This document shows positions 1-6,302 of a stretch of DNA of 9,806 bases, piece by piece. The position numbers and the translations under genes were made by a program. Position 1 is the first letter of the stretch. The number at the start of each line of letters is the position of its first letter. Below the pieces are notes generated by a model, which ran no database searches, had not been told where the DNA came from, and saw nothing but the letters and a program-made list of their open reading frames with translations. The stretch covers positions 1-9,806 of the forward strand of contig CAMYKE010000021.1 in the NCBI GenBank assembly GCA_947258895.1, given 5' to 3'. The stretch comes from an uncultured Pseudomonadales bacterium (GTDB lineage: Bacteria > Pseudomonadota > Gammaproteobacteria > Pseudomonadales > IMCC2047).

Positions 1-282
1 CCGCTGTTCTTTGGCTCTGTCGCCAATTTCAAGGATATCTTCAATCCGGCAGAGGACCCGAAGGACGTCGTGATCGAGTTTGCCCATTCACGGGTTAGCG
101 ATGCATCTGGTATCGAGGCGCTGGATAACCTGGCGGAGAAGTACCTGTCCTTCGGCAAGACCCTGCATATCAGGCATTTGAGCCCGGAGTGCCGTGACCT
201 GCTGAAGAAGGCGGGGGACCTGTGCGAAGCCAACGTGCTGGAAGATCCCAACTACCACGTCGCTACCGACGAGATGGACTAG
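1..282 (+). CDS. SulP-family inorganic anion transporter, C-terminal STAS domain (5' truncated by window)
   Basis: Frame 1 is open from the first base to a TAG at 280-282, giving the last 93 residues of a protein that begins outside the window. The sequence reads as the cytoplasmic STAS domain that ends SulP transporters: [14 protein letters not shown] at the start, a beta strand ([10 protein letters not shown]), the loop DASGIEAL at the position of the conserved D-x-S-G phospho-acceptor-like motif of STAS domains, then an amphipathic helix and the C-terminal [14 protein letters not shown] segment. SulP proteins are inner-membrane carriers of sulfate, bicarbonate or other anions, and the STAS domain modulates transport. 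The membrane part is not visible, so the substrate cannot be assigned. A terminator follows at 324-383, so this is the last gene of its transcript. Confidence 0.85.
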   Translation, partial: PLFFGSVANFKDIFNPAEDPKDVVIEFAHSRVSDASGIEALDNLAEKYLSFGKTLHIRHLSPECRDLLKKAGDLCEANVLEDPNYHVATDEMD

Positions 283-323
283 CAGTCTCTTGAAAAAGGT
301 TTTCGAGGCAGGCGATGCACGGC

Positions 324-383
324 AAAAACAGGCGACAAAGCGCAGTTTATTAGCAATAACTGAGCATTTTGAGCCTGTTTTTT
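324..383 (+). terminator. Large Rho-independent terminator after the SulP gene
   Basis: AAAAACAGGC (324-333) is perfectly repeated in inverted orientation as GCCTGTTTTT (373-382), ending in a run of six T (378-383). The 39-nt interior folds on itself: CAGTT (343-347) pairs with AACTG (358-362), with further A/T pairs across an AGC loop and a G-C/C-G extension (340-341 with 364-365). The result is a two-tier hairpin followed by U6 on the plus strand. Because the outer stem begins with A5, the reverse transcript would also end in U5, so it could work in both directions. It begins 41 nt after the SulP stop. The stem is longer than most terminators. Confidence 0.6.
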
Positions 384-444
384 ACACCGCAGCGGCCACG
401 CAGATAGTTTTTCAACACGCTGCCAGACTTCTGGCGGGAGCGTT

Positions 445-1902
445 TTGCCAGCTAACCAGGTAAGCGGAGCCGACCCGCGGATGCGCTTCCTGGACCAGGC
501 AATCGCATATGTTGACCTGGAAACGACCGGCACCAATCCGCTTTGGAACCGTATCACTGAAATTGCCGTCATCCATGTAGACTGCAATGGTGAGCGCAGG
601 TTCTGGCAGACCCTGGTTAATCCGCAGCAGGTTATCCCCGAACAAATCATCGCCCTGACCGGCATCAACAACGACATGGTGAGCCAGGCACCGGCGTTTG
701 CCGATATTGCCGATGAACTCCATGAACTCCTGCAAGACACAGTCCTGGTCGCCCACAATGCACGCTTTGATTACGGCTTCCTGAAGAATGCATTCAAGCA
801 GGAAGGCCTGGGGTATCGCCCAAAAATTATTTGTACCGTAAAGTTGTCGCGCAGCCTGTGCCCGCAAGAGCGCTACCACAATCTGGCCGCCATTTGTAAA
901 CGCCTTGGCATCGAACGTCGCGAGGCTCACCGGGCTATGGCGGATGCCACCGCGCTGGAGCAAATGGTTGAAATACTCCTGCAAAATCACGGCAGTGACG
1001 CCATGCAAGCGGCGGTGCGGAAACAGCTGGCGAAACCCTCTTTGCCGGTTAACCTGGAGCCGGGCCTACTGGAACAGATTCCTCGCAGCGCCGGAGTCTA
1101 CCGGTTTTACGGCGAGGGTGGCAGCCTGCTCTATGTTGGCAAGAGTGTTAATCTGCGTTCCAGGGTGTTGGCGCATTTCGCCGGCGATCACAGTAACAAC
1201 CAGGATATGAAACTTGTGCACAGCGTTCGAGATATCGACTGGACGCTGACCGGTGGCGATCTCGGCGCCCAGCTACTGGAGGCCAAACAAATCAAGGACC
1301 TGTCACCGGTGCTGAATCGTCGACAGCGTCGTCATTACAGCCTGTTTTGCTACCAGTTGCGGTCCTCTGGTGACGGTTACCTGAGGGCGGCGCTATTGGA
1401 TCGCTCGCAAACCACCAATTACTGGCATGAGCCATTCTATGGCCTGTACCGGAATAAGTCTGCAGCCAGAAAGGCACTTGAAAACCTGGCCGACGAGTAT
1501 CGCTTGTGCAAAAAACGCCTCGGGCTAGAGAAGGGCGCCGGTGCCTGTTTTGGCTACCAGTTAAAAAAATGCAGCGGTGCCTGTATAGGCAAGGAAGCGG
1601 CGGAATTATTTAACGTCCGGGTACAATCCGCGCTGCTGAAACAGCGTGTCAATGTCTGGCCGTACCCGGGCATGATTGCGGTGAATGAGTATGATGTGCA
1701 GGCTCAGCAGGGCTATCTGCACCTTATTTACCATTGGGCCTACCTCGGTACGGTGGCGGATGCCTCCGGCCTGCAGCAACTGATCGATGCAGGACCCAGA
1801 CCACAATTCGATATCGATTCGTACCGGATTATCCTGCGCTATTTCAAAACCCACTCCGGAAATCTGGAAGAGGTAGTGCTGCCAAACCCGGATTTGCGGT
1901 AA
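445..1902 (+). CDS. DEDDh 3'-5' exonuclease fused to a UvrC/Cho-type GIY-YIG nuclease with a Cys4 cluster
   Basis: A 485-aa two-nuclease protein (numbering from TTG 445). Residues ~20-180 are a DnaQ/epsilon-like exonuclease: Exo I VDLETTG (D24, E26), Exo II HNARFD (D109), Exo III HRAMAD (H162, D167), so the DEDDh set looks intact. Residues ~211-292 are a GIY-YIG domain like that of UvrC and Cho: GVY (217-219), YVGK (230-233), R240 and E279 at the expected catalytic positions. C355, C368, C376 and C380 match the spacing of the four cysteines reported to bind [4Fe-4S] in E. coli UvrC. The UVR, RNase H-like and HhH parts of UvrC are absent, as in Cho. The likely role is structure-specific incision plus resection in DNA repair, which is inference. 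The start is uncertain: TTG 445 has GGGAG (436-440) before it, and ATG 481 would lose only 12 residues and has GGAG at 466-469. No close promoter is obvious; the SulP terminator separates it from upstream. Confidence 0.85.
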   Translation: MPANQVSGADPRMRFLDQAIAYVDLETTGTNPLWNRITEIAVIHVDCNGERRFWQTLVNPQQVIPEQIIALTGINNDMVSQAPAFADIADELHELLQDTVLVAHNARFDYGFLKNAFKQEGLGYRPKIICTVKLSRSLCPQERYHNLAAICKRLGIERREAHRAMADATALEQMVEILLQNHGSDAMQAAVRKQLAKPSLPVNLEPGLLEQIPRSAGVYRFYGEGGSLLYVGKSVNLRSRVLAHFAGDHSNNQDMKLVHSVRDIDWTLTGGDLGAQLLEAKQIKDLSPVLNRRQRRHYSLFCYQLRSSGDGYLRAALLDRSQTTNYWHEPFYGLYRNKSAARKALENLADEYRLCKKRLGLEKGAGACFGYQLKKCSGACIGKEAAELFNVRVQSALLKQRVNVWPYPGMIAVNEYDVQAQQGYLHLIYHWAYLGTVADASGLQQLIDAGPRPQFDIDSYRIILRYFKTHSGNLEEVVLPNPDLR

Positions 1903-2063
1903 GGCGCCAGCCGCCGAAGGCAAAGAAGCGATAATTCGTGTATACGATATGGAAATCATCCGCGAAAGGGCGCACAATGATATCCAAGTGCAATTGCATA
2001 GCGACCATAAAGGTGAGTAATCGGCGACAGCCTGGTGTAACAGGCTAGGGTGAACAACGGGCA

Positions 2064-2621
2064 ATGACTGATACCAAAAAACTGGCAAATAAGGAACAGC
2101 AGAGCGATTCGGCTGCAGGGCGCCGCCGCAAGCGAGGCGTCAGTGCTGCCGGGAAAGAAGCTCGGCGTAACGACGCAGATTCTGCTGGAACGGACGCCAT
2201 AACCCCGCCCCGGTCTGCAATCGCATCGAATGCGACATCAGGAGACGCCGGTTACCTGAGCGCAGAGGATTTGAAGCACTTCAGGGAGATATTCAAGAGC
2301 AAGGTCGAGCACGACTCGCAGTCGGTCCCTCCCGGTCCCGCCACACCCGATGCACCGGCGGCAGCAGAACAGCGGCCTGCAACCAGTGCCGATGCACCCC
2401 GTCGCAAGCGCCGCGGTCGCGGTCCGCAAAAATCACCAACGAAAGTGCTGACCTCGATCCGCCTGGACAAGGAAGTGTACGAATACTTCCGGGATACCGG
2501 ACGTGGGTGGCAGAGCCGGATCAACGACTTCCTGGCGGATAAAATGCGGCGCGAGCAGCGCAGCAAACGCAGGAAAGCCAGGGCGGCGGGAAATGCCTCG
2601 TCGTCGAGCAAATCGGTCTGA
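2064..2621 (+). CDS. Basic disordered protein with C-terminal BrnA-like antitoxin/RHH domain, orphan
   Basis: 185 aa. Residues 1-125 are low-complexity and rich in Ala, Arg, Lys, Ser and Pro, with basic clusters GRRRKRG (19-25) and RRKRRGRG (113-120). One possible helix lies between them (LSAEDLKHFREIF, 65-77). Residues ~127-161 resemble the C-terminal domain of BrnA antitoxins: a strand TSIRLDKEV, an aromatic pair YEYF, and the turn GRGWQSRIND followed by a helix, matching the family's G-x-G-[YW]-Q-x-R-I-N pattern. The last 24 residues are Lys/Arg/Ser-rich. In BrnTA modules this domain binds DNA and dimerises. No BrnT-like toxin gene is present within the window, and BrnA itself is usually much shorter, so this is more likely a stand-alone nucleic-acid-binding protein than half of a toxin-antitoxin pair. 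ATG 2064 is the first in-frame start; its ribosome site is weak (GGG just upstream). It lies 161 nt after the fusion nuclease gene. Confidence 0.7.
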   Translation: MTDTKKLANKEQQSDSAAGRRRKRGVSAAGKEARRNDADSAGTDAITPPRSAIASNATSGDAGYLSAEDLKHFREIFKSKVEHDSQSVPPGPATPDAPAAAEQRPATSADAPRRKRRGRGPQKSPTKVLTSIRLDKEVYEYFRDTGRGWQSRINDFLADKMRREQRSKRRKARAAGNASSSSKSV

Positions 2622-2876
2622 CAGGGCTAAGCCTATATCATTCCTGCAGTCGCTGGCGCGCGCAGTTGCGCCGGCGTAATCAGCATCACCTGCCGCCCTC
2701 CAGAGTACCGCTGGTGAGTGCAATCAGCCGTTGAGCGCCAATTTTCTCCGTTGTGGAGTCATCAGCGGATCCGTATTCCAATGCGTGGTTGCAACAAGTG
2801 GAGCACCGCAGGCACCTGTTTTCTCGATGTGTATCGCCTTATCGAACCGGTGTTTCAACAACTTCCAGGTGGCTAT

Positions 2877-3572
2877 TCAGGCGGCGGGCAAATCAAACAC
2901 CAGCGCCTCGCCGGCCGCCACAGCACTTACTTCGATATCCTCTTCCCGCACGAGCAAGGCATCTCCGGCGCCCAACTGCATACCCTTGATAGCAAATTCT
3001 CCGCTCACGATATGCAGGTAGAGCGGCCGCTTTGCCCGTGCTGAAAAAGTATAACTGCCAGCGGCTGGCAGCTGCAGGCGGTACACCCGCGCGTCCTGCT
3101 GGATCTGCAACGCGCCGCTTGCCTGGCCGGCAGGAGCTGCGATCAATTGCACCCCTTCACGCGCGGGAAACCGTTGCTGTTGATAGCCGGGTGCAATCCC
3201 GGATTTGTCGGGTGCGATCCAGATCTGCAGAAAGTGCGACTCGGTATCCGGCAACGGATTATATTCGCTGTGGGTTACGCCAGTGCCCGCGCTCATCAGC
3301 TGGAATTCACCCGCGGTCATGGTCTGCACATTGCCCATGCTGTCCTTGTGTTCCAGCGCGCCGGCCAGCACATAGCTCAGGATTTCCATATCCCGGTGCG
3401 GGTGGGTCGGGAAGCCCGCACCGGGCGCGACACGATCGTCGTTCAGGACCCGTAAGGCGGATACGCCCAGGTAACGCGGGTCATAATAGCTGGCAAATGC
3501 AAAGCTGTGAAAGCTCTTGAGCCAGCCGTGGTCGGCGTATCCGCGTTCGTTGTTGCGGCGCAGGCTAACCAT
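2877..3572 (-). CDS. Pirin-family protein (YhhW-like, cupin, possible quercetinase)
   Basis: 231 aa from ATG 3570-3572. The frame is open back to a TTG at 3590, but this ATG has AGGTGA 8 nt upstream, and with it the metal ligands fall at H57, H59, H101 and E103, the numbering known for E. coli YhhW. The N-terminal cupin shows the pirin signature: HPHRDMEI, VLAGALEHKDSMG, GEFQLMSAGTGVTHSEYNP. A second, degenerate cupin fills residues ~130-230 and the protein ends VFDLPAA, as in YhhW. Pirins of this type bind a metal in the first cupin, and several degrade the flavonol quercetin; here activity on aromatic or quinone compounds is inferred. The start codon overlaps the 3' end of doxX by 8 nt, so the two are translationally coupled and share a promoter beyond 4044. 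Confidence 0.93.
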   Translation of the reverse strand: MVSLRRNNERGYADHGWLKSFHSFAFASYYDPRYLGVSALRVLNDDRVAPGAGFPTHPHRDMEILSYVLAGALEHKDSMGNVQTMTAGEFQLMSAGTGVTHSEYNPLPDTESHFLQIWIAPDKSGIAPGYQQQRFPAREGVQLIAAPAGQASGALQIQQDARVYRLQLPAAGSYTFSARAKRPLYLHIVSGEFAIKGMQLGAGDALLVREEDIEVSAVAAGEALVFDLPAA

Positions 3573-4044
3573 GGACAGTTTCACCTGCAAATGTAGCCCG
3601 GCCCAGCAGTGCGTTGTCCAGGCTATAGCTACCGCCGCCGGTCACGGTTAATGACAGGGTTGCTGCGAGCAGTGCCAGGGCGAATTCGATACCGTTCGTG
3701 GACATGAAAAATCCATTGCCGGCATGGACCACCAGTAGCGCTACGAGCATGGTCACTGCACCGATTGCGGCGGCGGCCCGGGTTAGCAGGCCGGCGATCA
3801 GCGCCAGTCCGCCAAAAAATTCGGCAGCGCCGGCCAGCAACGCCATCAGTAATCCGGGTGCGAGGCCAATGGACGCCATCCACTGTCCGGTCGCCTCCAG
3901 TCCATAGCCGCCGAACCAGCCGAACAGCTTTTGCGCGCCATGGGCGGCGAGAATCAGACCGACGGGAACGCGCAGAAGCAGCGCGCCATAGCCGCCGGAG
4001 GATTGCAAAATGGTTGCGATAGTGTTGTGTTGTAAAACTTTCAT
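3565..4044 (-). CDS. DoxX-family inner-membrane protein (YqjF-like)
   Basis: 159 aa with four predicted membrane helices (about residues 22-38, 63-85, 88-108 and 118-137). The family motif HGAQKLFGWFGG lies after the first helix and G-GG-AEFFGGLALIAGLLTR-like residues in the second. DoxX proteins such as E. coli YqjF are small inner-membrane proteins linked to electron transfer, quinone/thiol stress and aromatic compound response; the exact reaction is not settled. The start is secure: AAGGAG (plus-strand complement CTCCTT at 4051-4056) lies 6 nt before ATG 4042-4044. The stop (3565-3567) lies just inside the pirin gene, giving an operon doxX-pirin. The divergent LysR gene and the palindrome at 4139-4157 suggest activation by that regulator. 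Confidence 0.9.
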   Translation of the reverse strand: MKVLQHNTIATILQSSGGYGALLLRVPVGLILAAHGAQKLFGWFGGYGLEATGQWMASIGLAPGLLMALLAGAAEFFGGLALIAGLLTRAAAAIGAVTMLVALLVVHAGNGFFMSTNGIEFALALLAATLSLTVTGGGSYSLDNALLGRATFAGETVHG

Positions 4045-4066
4045 AAGGTTCTCCTTGAGTAGTTAG

Positions 4067-4081
4067 TTCAAATAATATGAA
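4067..4081. promoter_or_regulatory. Second LysR-type box (TTCA-N7-TGAA) near the doxX transcription start
   Basis: TTCAAATAATATGAA is an interrupted palindrome (TTCA/TGAA outer arms, AT/AT inner pair) containing the T-N11-A spacing of LysR-family sites. Its arms match those of the stronger box at 4139-4157. The two centres (4074 and 4148) are 74 bp apart, about seven helical turns. It sits near +10 of the doxX start inferred from the -10 at 4091-4096, a position suited to repression or loop formation rather than direct activation. The spacer is AT-rich, so some chance matching is expected. Confidence 0.35.
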
Positions 4082-4090
4082 TGTTTAATC

Positions 4091-4096
4091 ATTATA
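4091..4096 (-). promoter_or_regulatory. doxX-pirin promoter -10 element (TATAAT)
   Basis: The minus strand reads a consensus TATAAT here (plus strand ATTATA). It would start transcription near 4084, giving a leader of about 40 nt before the doxX ATG. The -35 position (about 4114-4119) reads ATTTAT and does not resemble TTGACA. That fits a promoter that needs an activator, and the LysR palindrome is centred about 64 bp upstream of the inferred start. Confidence 0.5.
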
Positions 4097-4138
4097 TTGC
4101 TGGAATACATTTAATAAATCGAAATAAATAGGCTAATA

Positions 4139-4157
4139 TATTCAAAATATTTGAATA
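4139..4157. promoter_or_regulatory. LysR-type operator: 19-bp palindrome centred about -64 of doxX
   Basis: TATTCAAAATATTTGAATA is a palindrome with only the central ATA unpaired (core TTCAAA-ATA-TTTGAA, 4141-4155) and contains the T-N11-A arrangement of LysR-family recognition sites. It lies between the divergent LysR and doxX genes. Its centre (4148) is about 64 bp before the start predicted from the TATAAT at 4091-4096, the classical location of the LysR recognition site. It is 41 bp before the LysR start codon, so binding could also autoregulate the regulator. Inferred ligand protein: the YhaJ-like product of 4198-5106. Confidence 0.65.
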
Positions 4158-4161
4158 ATTA

Positions 4162-4185
4162 CTGATCGGGTGTTCGCCCGACCAG
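4162..4185 (+). other. Hairpin in the LysR gene leader touching its ribosome binding site
   Basis: CTGATCGGG (4162-4170) and CCCGACCAG (4177-4185) form a 9-bp stem with one A/C mismatch and the 6-nt loop TGTTCG. Its 3' arm ends at AG (4184-4185), the first bases of the AGGGG (4184-4188) that is the only ribosome-binding-like sequence before ATG 4198. If transcribed, the stem could partly mask that site. There is no T run after it, so it is not a terminator. Confidence 0.4.
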
Positions 4186-4197
4186 GGGCCACTGCAG

Positions 4198-5106
4198 ATG
4201 AAGTATCCGCTTACCATAGAAGCGCTCGAGGTGCTGGACGCGATCGATAGCAAGGGCAGTTTTGCTGCAGCGGCCGAGGCCCTGTACCGGGTGCCTTCGG
4301 CCATTACCTATACGGTGCAAAAACTCGAGCAGGATCTCGACATCGTGCTGTTTCGCAAGCAGGGACGACGTTCGCTACTGACGCCCGCGGGTCAGGTATT
4401 GCTGGAGCAGGGGCGGGAATTGCTCGCCGCCGCGGGCAAACTTGCAGTGACCGCCAAGCAGGTGCACTCGGGGTGGGAGCCGAGTCTGAATATTGCCGTC
4501 GATTCGCTATTGGGATGTGAACGCCTGTACCCGGCGATCGAAGAATTCTATGCGATACATCCGGATATCGAGATCAATCTGTTTGAAGAAGTGCTCGGTG
4601 GCGCCTGGGAAGCCGTGATGACTGATCGCGCCCACCTCGTGGTAGGTGCGTCTTACCAGCCGGGCTACACCCGGGGATTGAAACACAGGCCGTTAACCCG
4701 GGTGCGATGGGTATTTGCAGTCGCCCCCGGTCACCCGCTATGTGACGAACCTCGGCCATTGACGCAGCACCAGATCGAGCAACATCGGCTGGTGGTGGTG
4801 CGGGATTCCTCGCGGCGGTATGCGCCGCTGAGCAAACGCGCGTTTAGTCAGCGCCCGGCGTTACGGGTTCCCAGTGTCGTAGAAAAAATTCGCGCCCAGG
4901 CACTGGGGCTGGGGGTCGGCTTTTTGCCACTGACGGCAATACGCTCCTTGCTCAAGGCGGGCAAACTGGTGGAGTTGCCCGTCGCGCAACCCTATGAAGC
5001 GGAGGATGAGGGCGCTCTGCATATCGTCTGGAAAACCGATAATTGCGGCAAGGCGTTGCACTGGTTTATCGAGCGAATAACTGCCGAATTTAGCAACCAG
5101 GGATGA
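4198..5106 (+). CDS. LysR-family transcriptional regulator, YhaJ-like
   Basis: 302 aa, normal for the family. Residues 4-63 are the winged helix-turn-helix: LTIEALEVLDAID, the helix-turn-helix around GSFAAAAEALYRVPSAITYTVQKLEQ, and LF with the wing RRSLLTPAG. The linker helix covers ~65-90 and the periplasmic-binding-protein-like effector domain ~93-295. The phrases VLDAID-KGSFAAAA-L-RVPSA are close to what I recall of E. coli YhaJ, which activates yqjF and responds to products of aromatic compounds such as dinitrotoluene. The gene lies divergent to a DoxX (YqjF-type) and pirin pair, the same association, so control of 4044-2877 is likely. The ribosome site is AGGGG (4184-4188), 9 nt before ATG. 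The effector is not visible from sequence. Confidence 0.9.
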   Translation: MKYPLTIEALEVLDAIDSKGSFAAAAEALYRVPSAITYTVQKLEQDLDIVLFRKQGRRSLLTPAGQVLLEQGRELLAAAGKLAVTAKQVHSGWEPSLNIAVDSLLGCERLYPAIEEFYAIHPDIEINLFEEVLGGAWEAVMTDRAHLVVGASYQPGYTRGLKHRPLTRVRWVFAVAPGHPLCDEPRPLTQHQIEQHRLVVVRDSSRRYAPLSKRAFSQRPALRVPSVVEKIRAQALGLGVGFLPLTAIRSLLKAGKLVELPVAQPYEAEDEGALHIVWKTDNCGKALHWFIERITAEFSNQG

Positions 5107-5346
5107 CGGTCGGCTTAATAATCTGACGCGGCAATCGGTGTCAGGCGCACGCTCGCTGTAAACCAGGCCTTTGCAGGCGGGCTCCACCGGCAAAATTTCC
5201 CACACGCCGATTGCGTGCGGAGCCCGCATGCGCGATCCAGCCGGGGCCGGCGCGGCACCAGCCTCCAGGATCAATAGTTCGAGTTCGGGCGCGCAACGGG
5301 CTATCATTAGCATTCGGTGATTGCGGGCCAGTTCGATGAGGCGATC

Positions 5347-6150
5347 GTGCGCGTAGGGTTACTTTCGGGTTTGTCGTTGGCAGGTATGCTGCTGGCGGGC
5401 GCTGCCCGGGCGGAGACCTTTTGCTTCGCGCAGGCGCAAAGCTACTATGAGCAGGTGTTTTGCGAGGTCAAGGCGGTGGGCAAGGGGAGGAGCTTACCGA
5501 ACCTCAATGAATTCAAACGCAACGACGAGATTGTTCAGGCGTTGTTGCTGAAACGCCCCGCAGCGCGCGCCGGTATTACCCTCGCCATGCCGGAGTTCGG
5601 TGCGCAAGCGCATTCCCCGAAGCAGCGGCAAGCGAAACCCGGGCCGCCGGTGCCGCCGTCATCGCAGTCTCCGCTGGACCGGTGCCGCTTCACCGCTGCC
5701 GGTATCCTGTGTGGCGAGGCGCGCTTCCAGCCGGTCGGCAACAGGGGTAACCGGTCTCTCAGGCCAGGCGCGTTGGACAATTCCAACATCATGGGCTTGC
5801 CGGAATATCTCGGTTCACCCACGGATCACATTGCAGTAAATCGCTACCTGTTGCGCAGTTACCGTATATATATTAATAAAATGCTGGATATCGGCCTGGG
5901 TGGCGCGACCATGACCTTTGGCAAATTTGCGTTCCTGTTTGACGATTTGCAGGACAAGGGTGTCGATATCCGGGACCGTTTTGAAACGATGTACAGATTT
6001 CTGAAGAAAGACAAGCGCCAAATCGGCGTCAGTGGGGCGACGCCTGCCAATGCCGGGTTATCAATTGCGGACTGTGCGCCCCTCGAGAAGCACATTATTA
6101 CCTGTGTACGGCAGGGTCGGAATTACCTCTATCTGCGGAACGACACCTGA
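5347..6150 (+). CDS. Exported protein of unknown function with six cysteines
   Basis: I do not recognise a named family. 267 aa from GTG 5347, chosen because GAGG (5337-5340) lies 6 nt upstream and it places a normal signal peptide at the N terminus (residues 1-22, LLSGLSLAGMLLAGAARA, cleaved before ETFCF). A GTG at 5317 in the same frame would add ten residues. The mature protein has exactly six cysteines (C26, C39, C113, C122, C243, C253), suggesting three disulfides in the periplasm. Residues ~23-82 form one conserved-looking block (EFKRND, LLLKRPAARAGI), 83-110 are a Pro/Gln/Ser-rich linker, and 111-267 a second domain with paired C-x8-C and C-x9-C segments and an aromatic, basic helix (NRYLLRSYRIYINKML). 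It follows LysR by 240 nt and converges on the His-rich gene; neither neighbour predicts its role. Confidence 0.75.
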   Translation: MRVGLLSGLSLAGMLLAGAARAETFCFAQAQSYYEQVFCEVKAVGKGRSLPNLNEFKRNDEIVQALLLKRPAARAGITLAMPEFGAQAHSPKQRQAKPGPPVPPSSQSPLDRCRFTAAGILCGEARFQPVGNRGNRSLRPGALDNSNIMGLPEYLGSPTDHIAVNRYLLRSYRIYINKMLDIGLGGATMTFGKFAFLFDDLQDKGVDIRDRFETMYRFLKKDKRQIGVSGATPANAGLSIADCAPLEKHIITCVRQGRNYLYLRNDT

Positions 6151-6191
6151 GACAAGCCGTTGCGGTGTTGCCGGCGACGATAGATCGATAT

Positions 6192-6272
6192 CTGGCAAAA
6201 CAGGTGCCAGCAAAGCCTCCACGCTAAGTCTTCCTCCCCCGAGGTGACTACGTTTCAGCCCGGCTGGCACCT
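6192..6272. repeat. Structured inverted-repeat element between convergent genes, possible bidirectional terminator
   Basis: AGGTGCCAGC (6202-6211) and GCTGGCACCT (6263-6272) are perfect 10-bp inverted repeats 51 bp apart. Inside, AGTC-TT-CCTC-CCCC-GAGG-T-GACT (6227-6249) folds into a second hairpin. A third copy of the arm, CTGGCA (6192-6197), can pair instead with TGCCAG (6205-6210) over a 7-nt loop, so two folds compete. The element begins 42 nt after the stop at 6150 and ends 30 nt before the stop of the minus-strand gene at 6303. There is no T run on either side, so a simple intrinsic terminator is not supported. Confidence 0.5.
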
Positions 6273-6302
6273 TACCTCAAAGTAATTGCAATGAGGGGGC
6301 GA

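Noticed and set aside
412..1008. 198-aa minus-strand ORF
   Set aside because: Antisense to the exonuclease domain, whose catalytic motifs are clear on the plus strand.
1949..2020. 23-codon plus-strand ORF (MEIIRERAHND start) between the fusion nuclease and BrnA-like genes, in a frame open back to 1877
   Set aside because: It reads like protein but has no ribosome site and no recognisable family, and is too short to support without comparative data.
2252..2723. Minus-strand ORFs opposite the BrnA-like gene
   Set aside because: GC-rich mirror frames with no domain; the plus frame has the BrnA-like core.
2622..2876. Possible terminator GGCGC/GCGCC (about 2654-2671) after the BrnA-like gene
   Set aside because: Stem of five pairs without a T run; nothing else was found in this 255-nt gap.
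4861..5313. 150-aa minus-strand ORF overlapping the LysR 3' end
   Set aside because: No ribosome site, it lies antisense to 246 nt of a clear LysR gene, and no family is recognisable. A decayed gene in 5107-5313 cannot be excluded.
6202..6272. Integron attC site
   Set aside because: The inverted arms lack the RYYYAAC/GTTRRRY core sites and no cassette or integrase is near.
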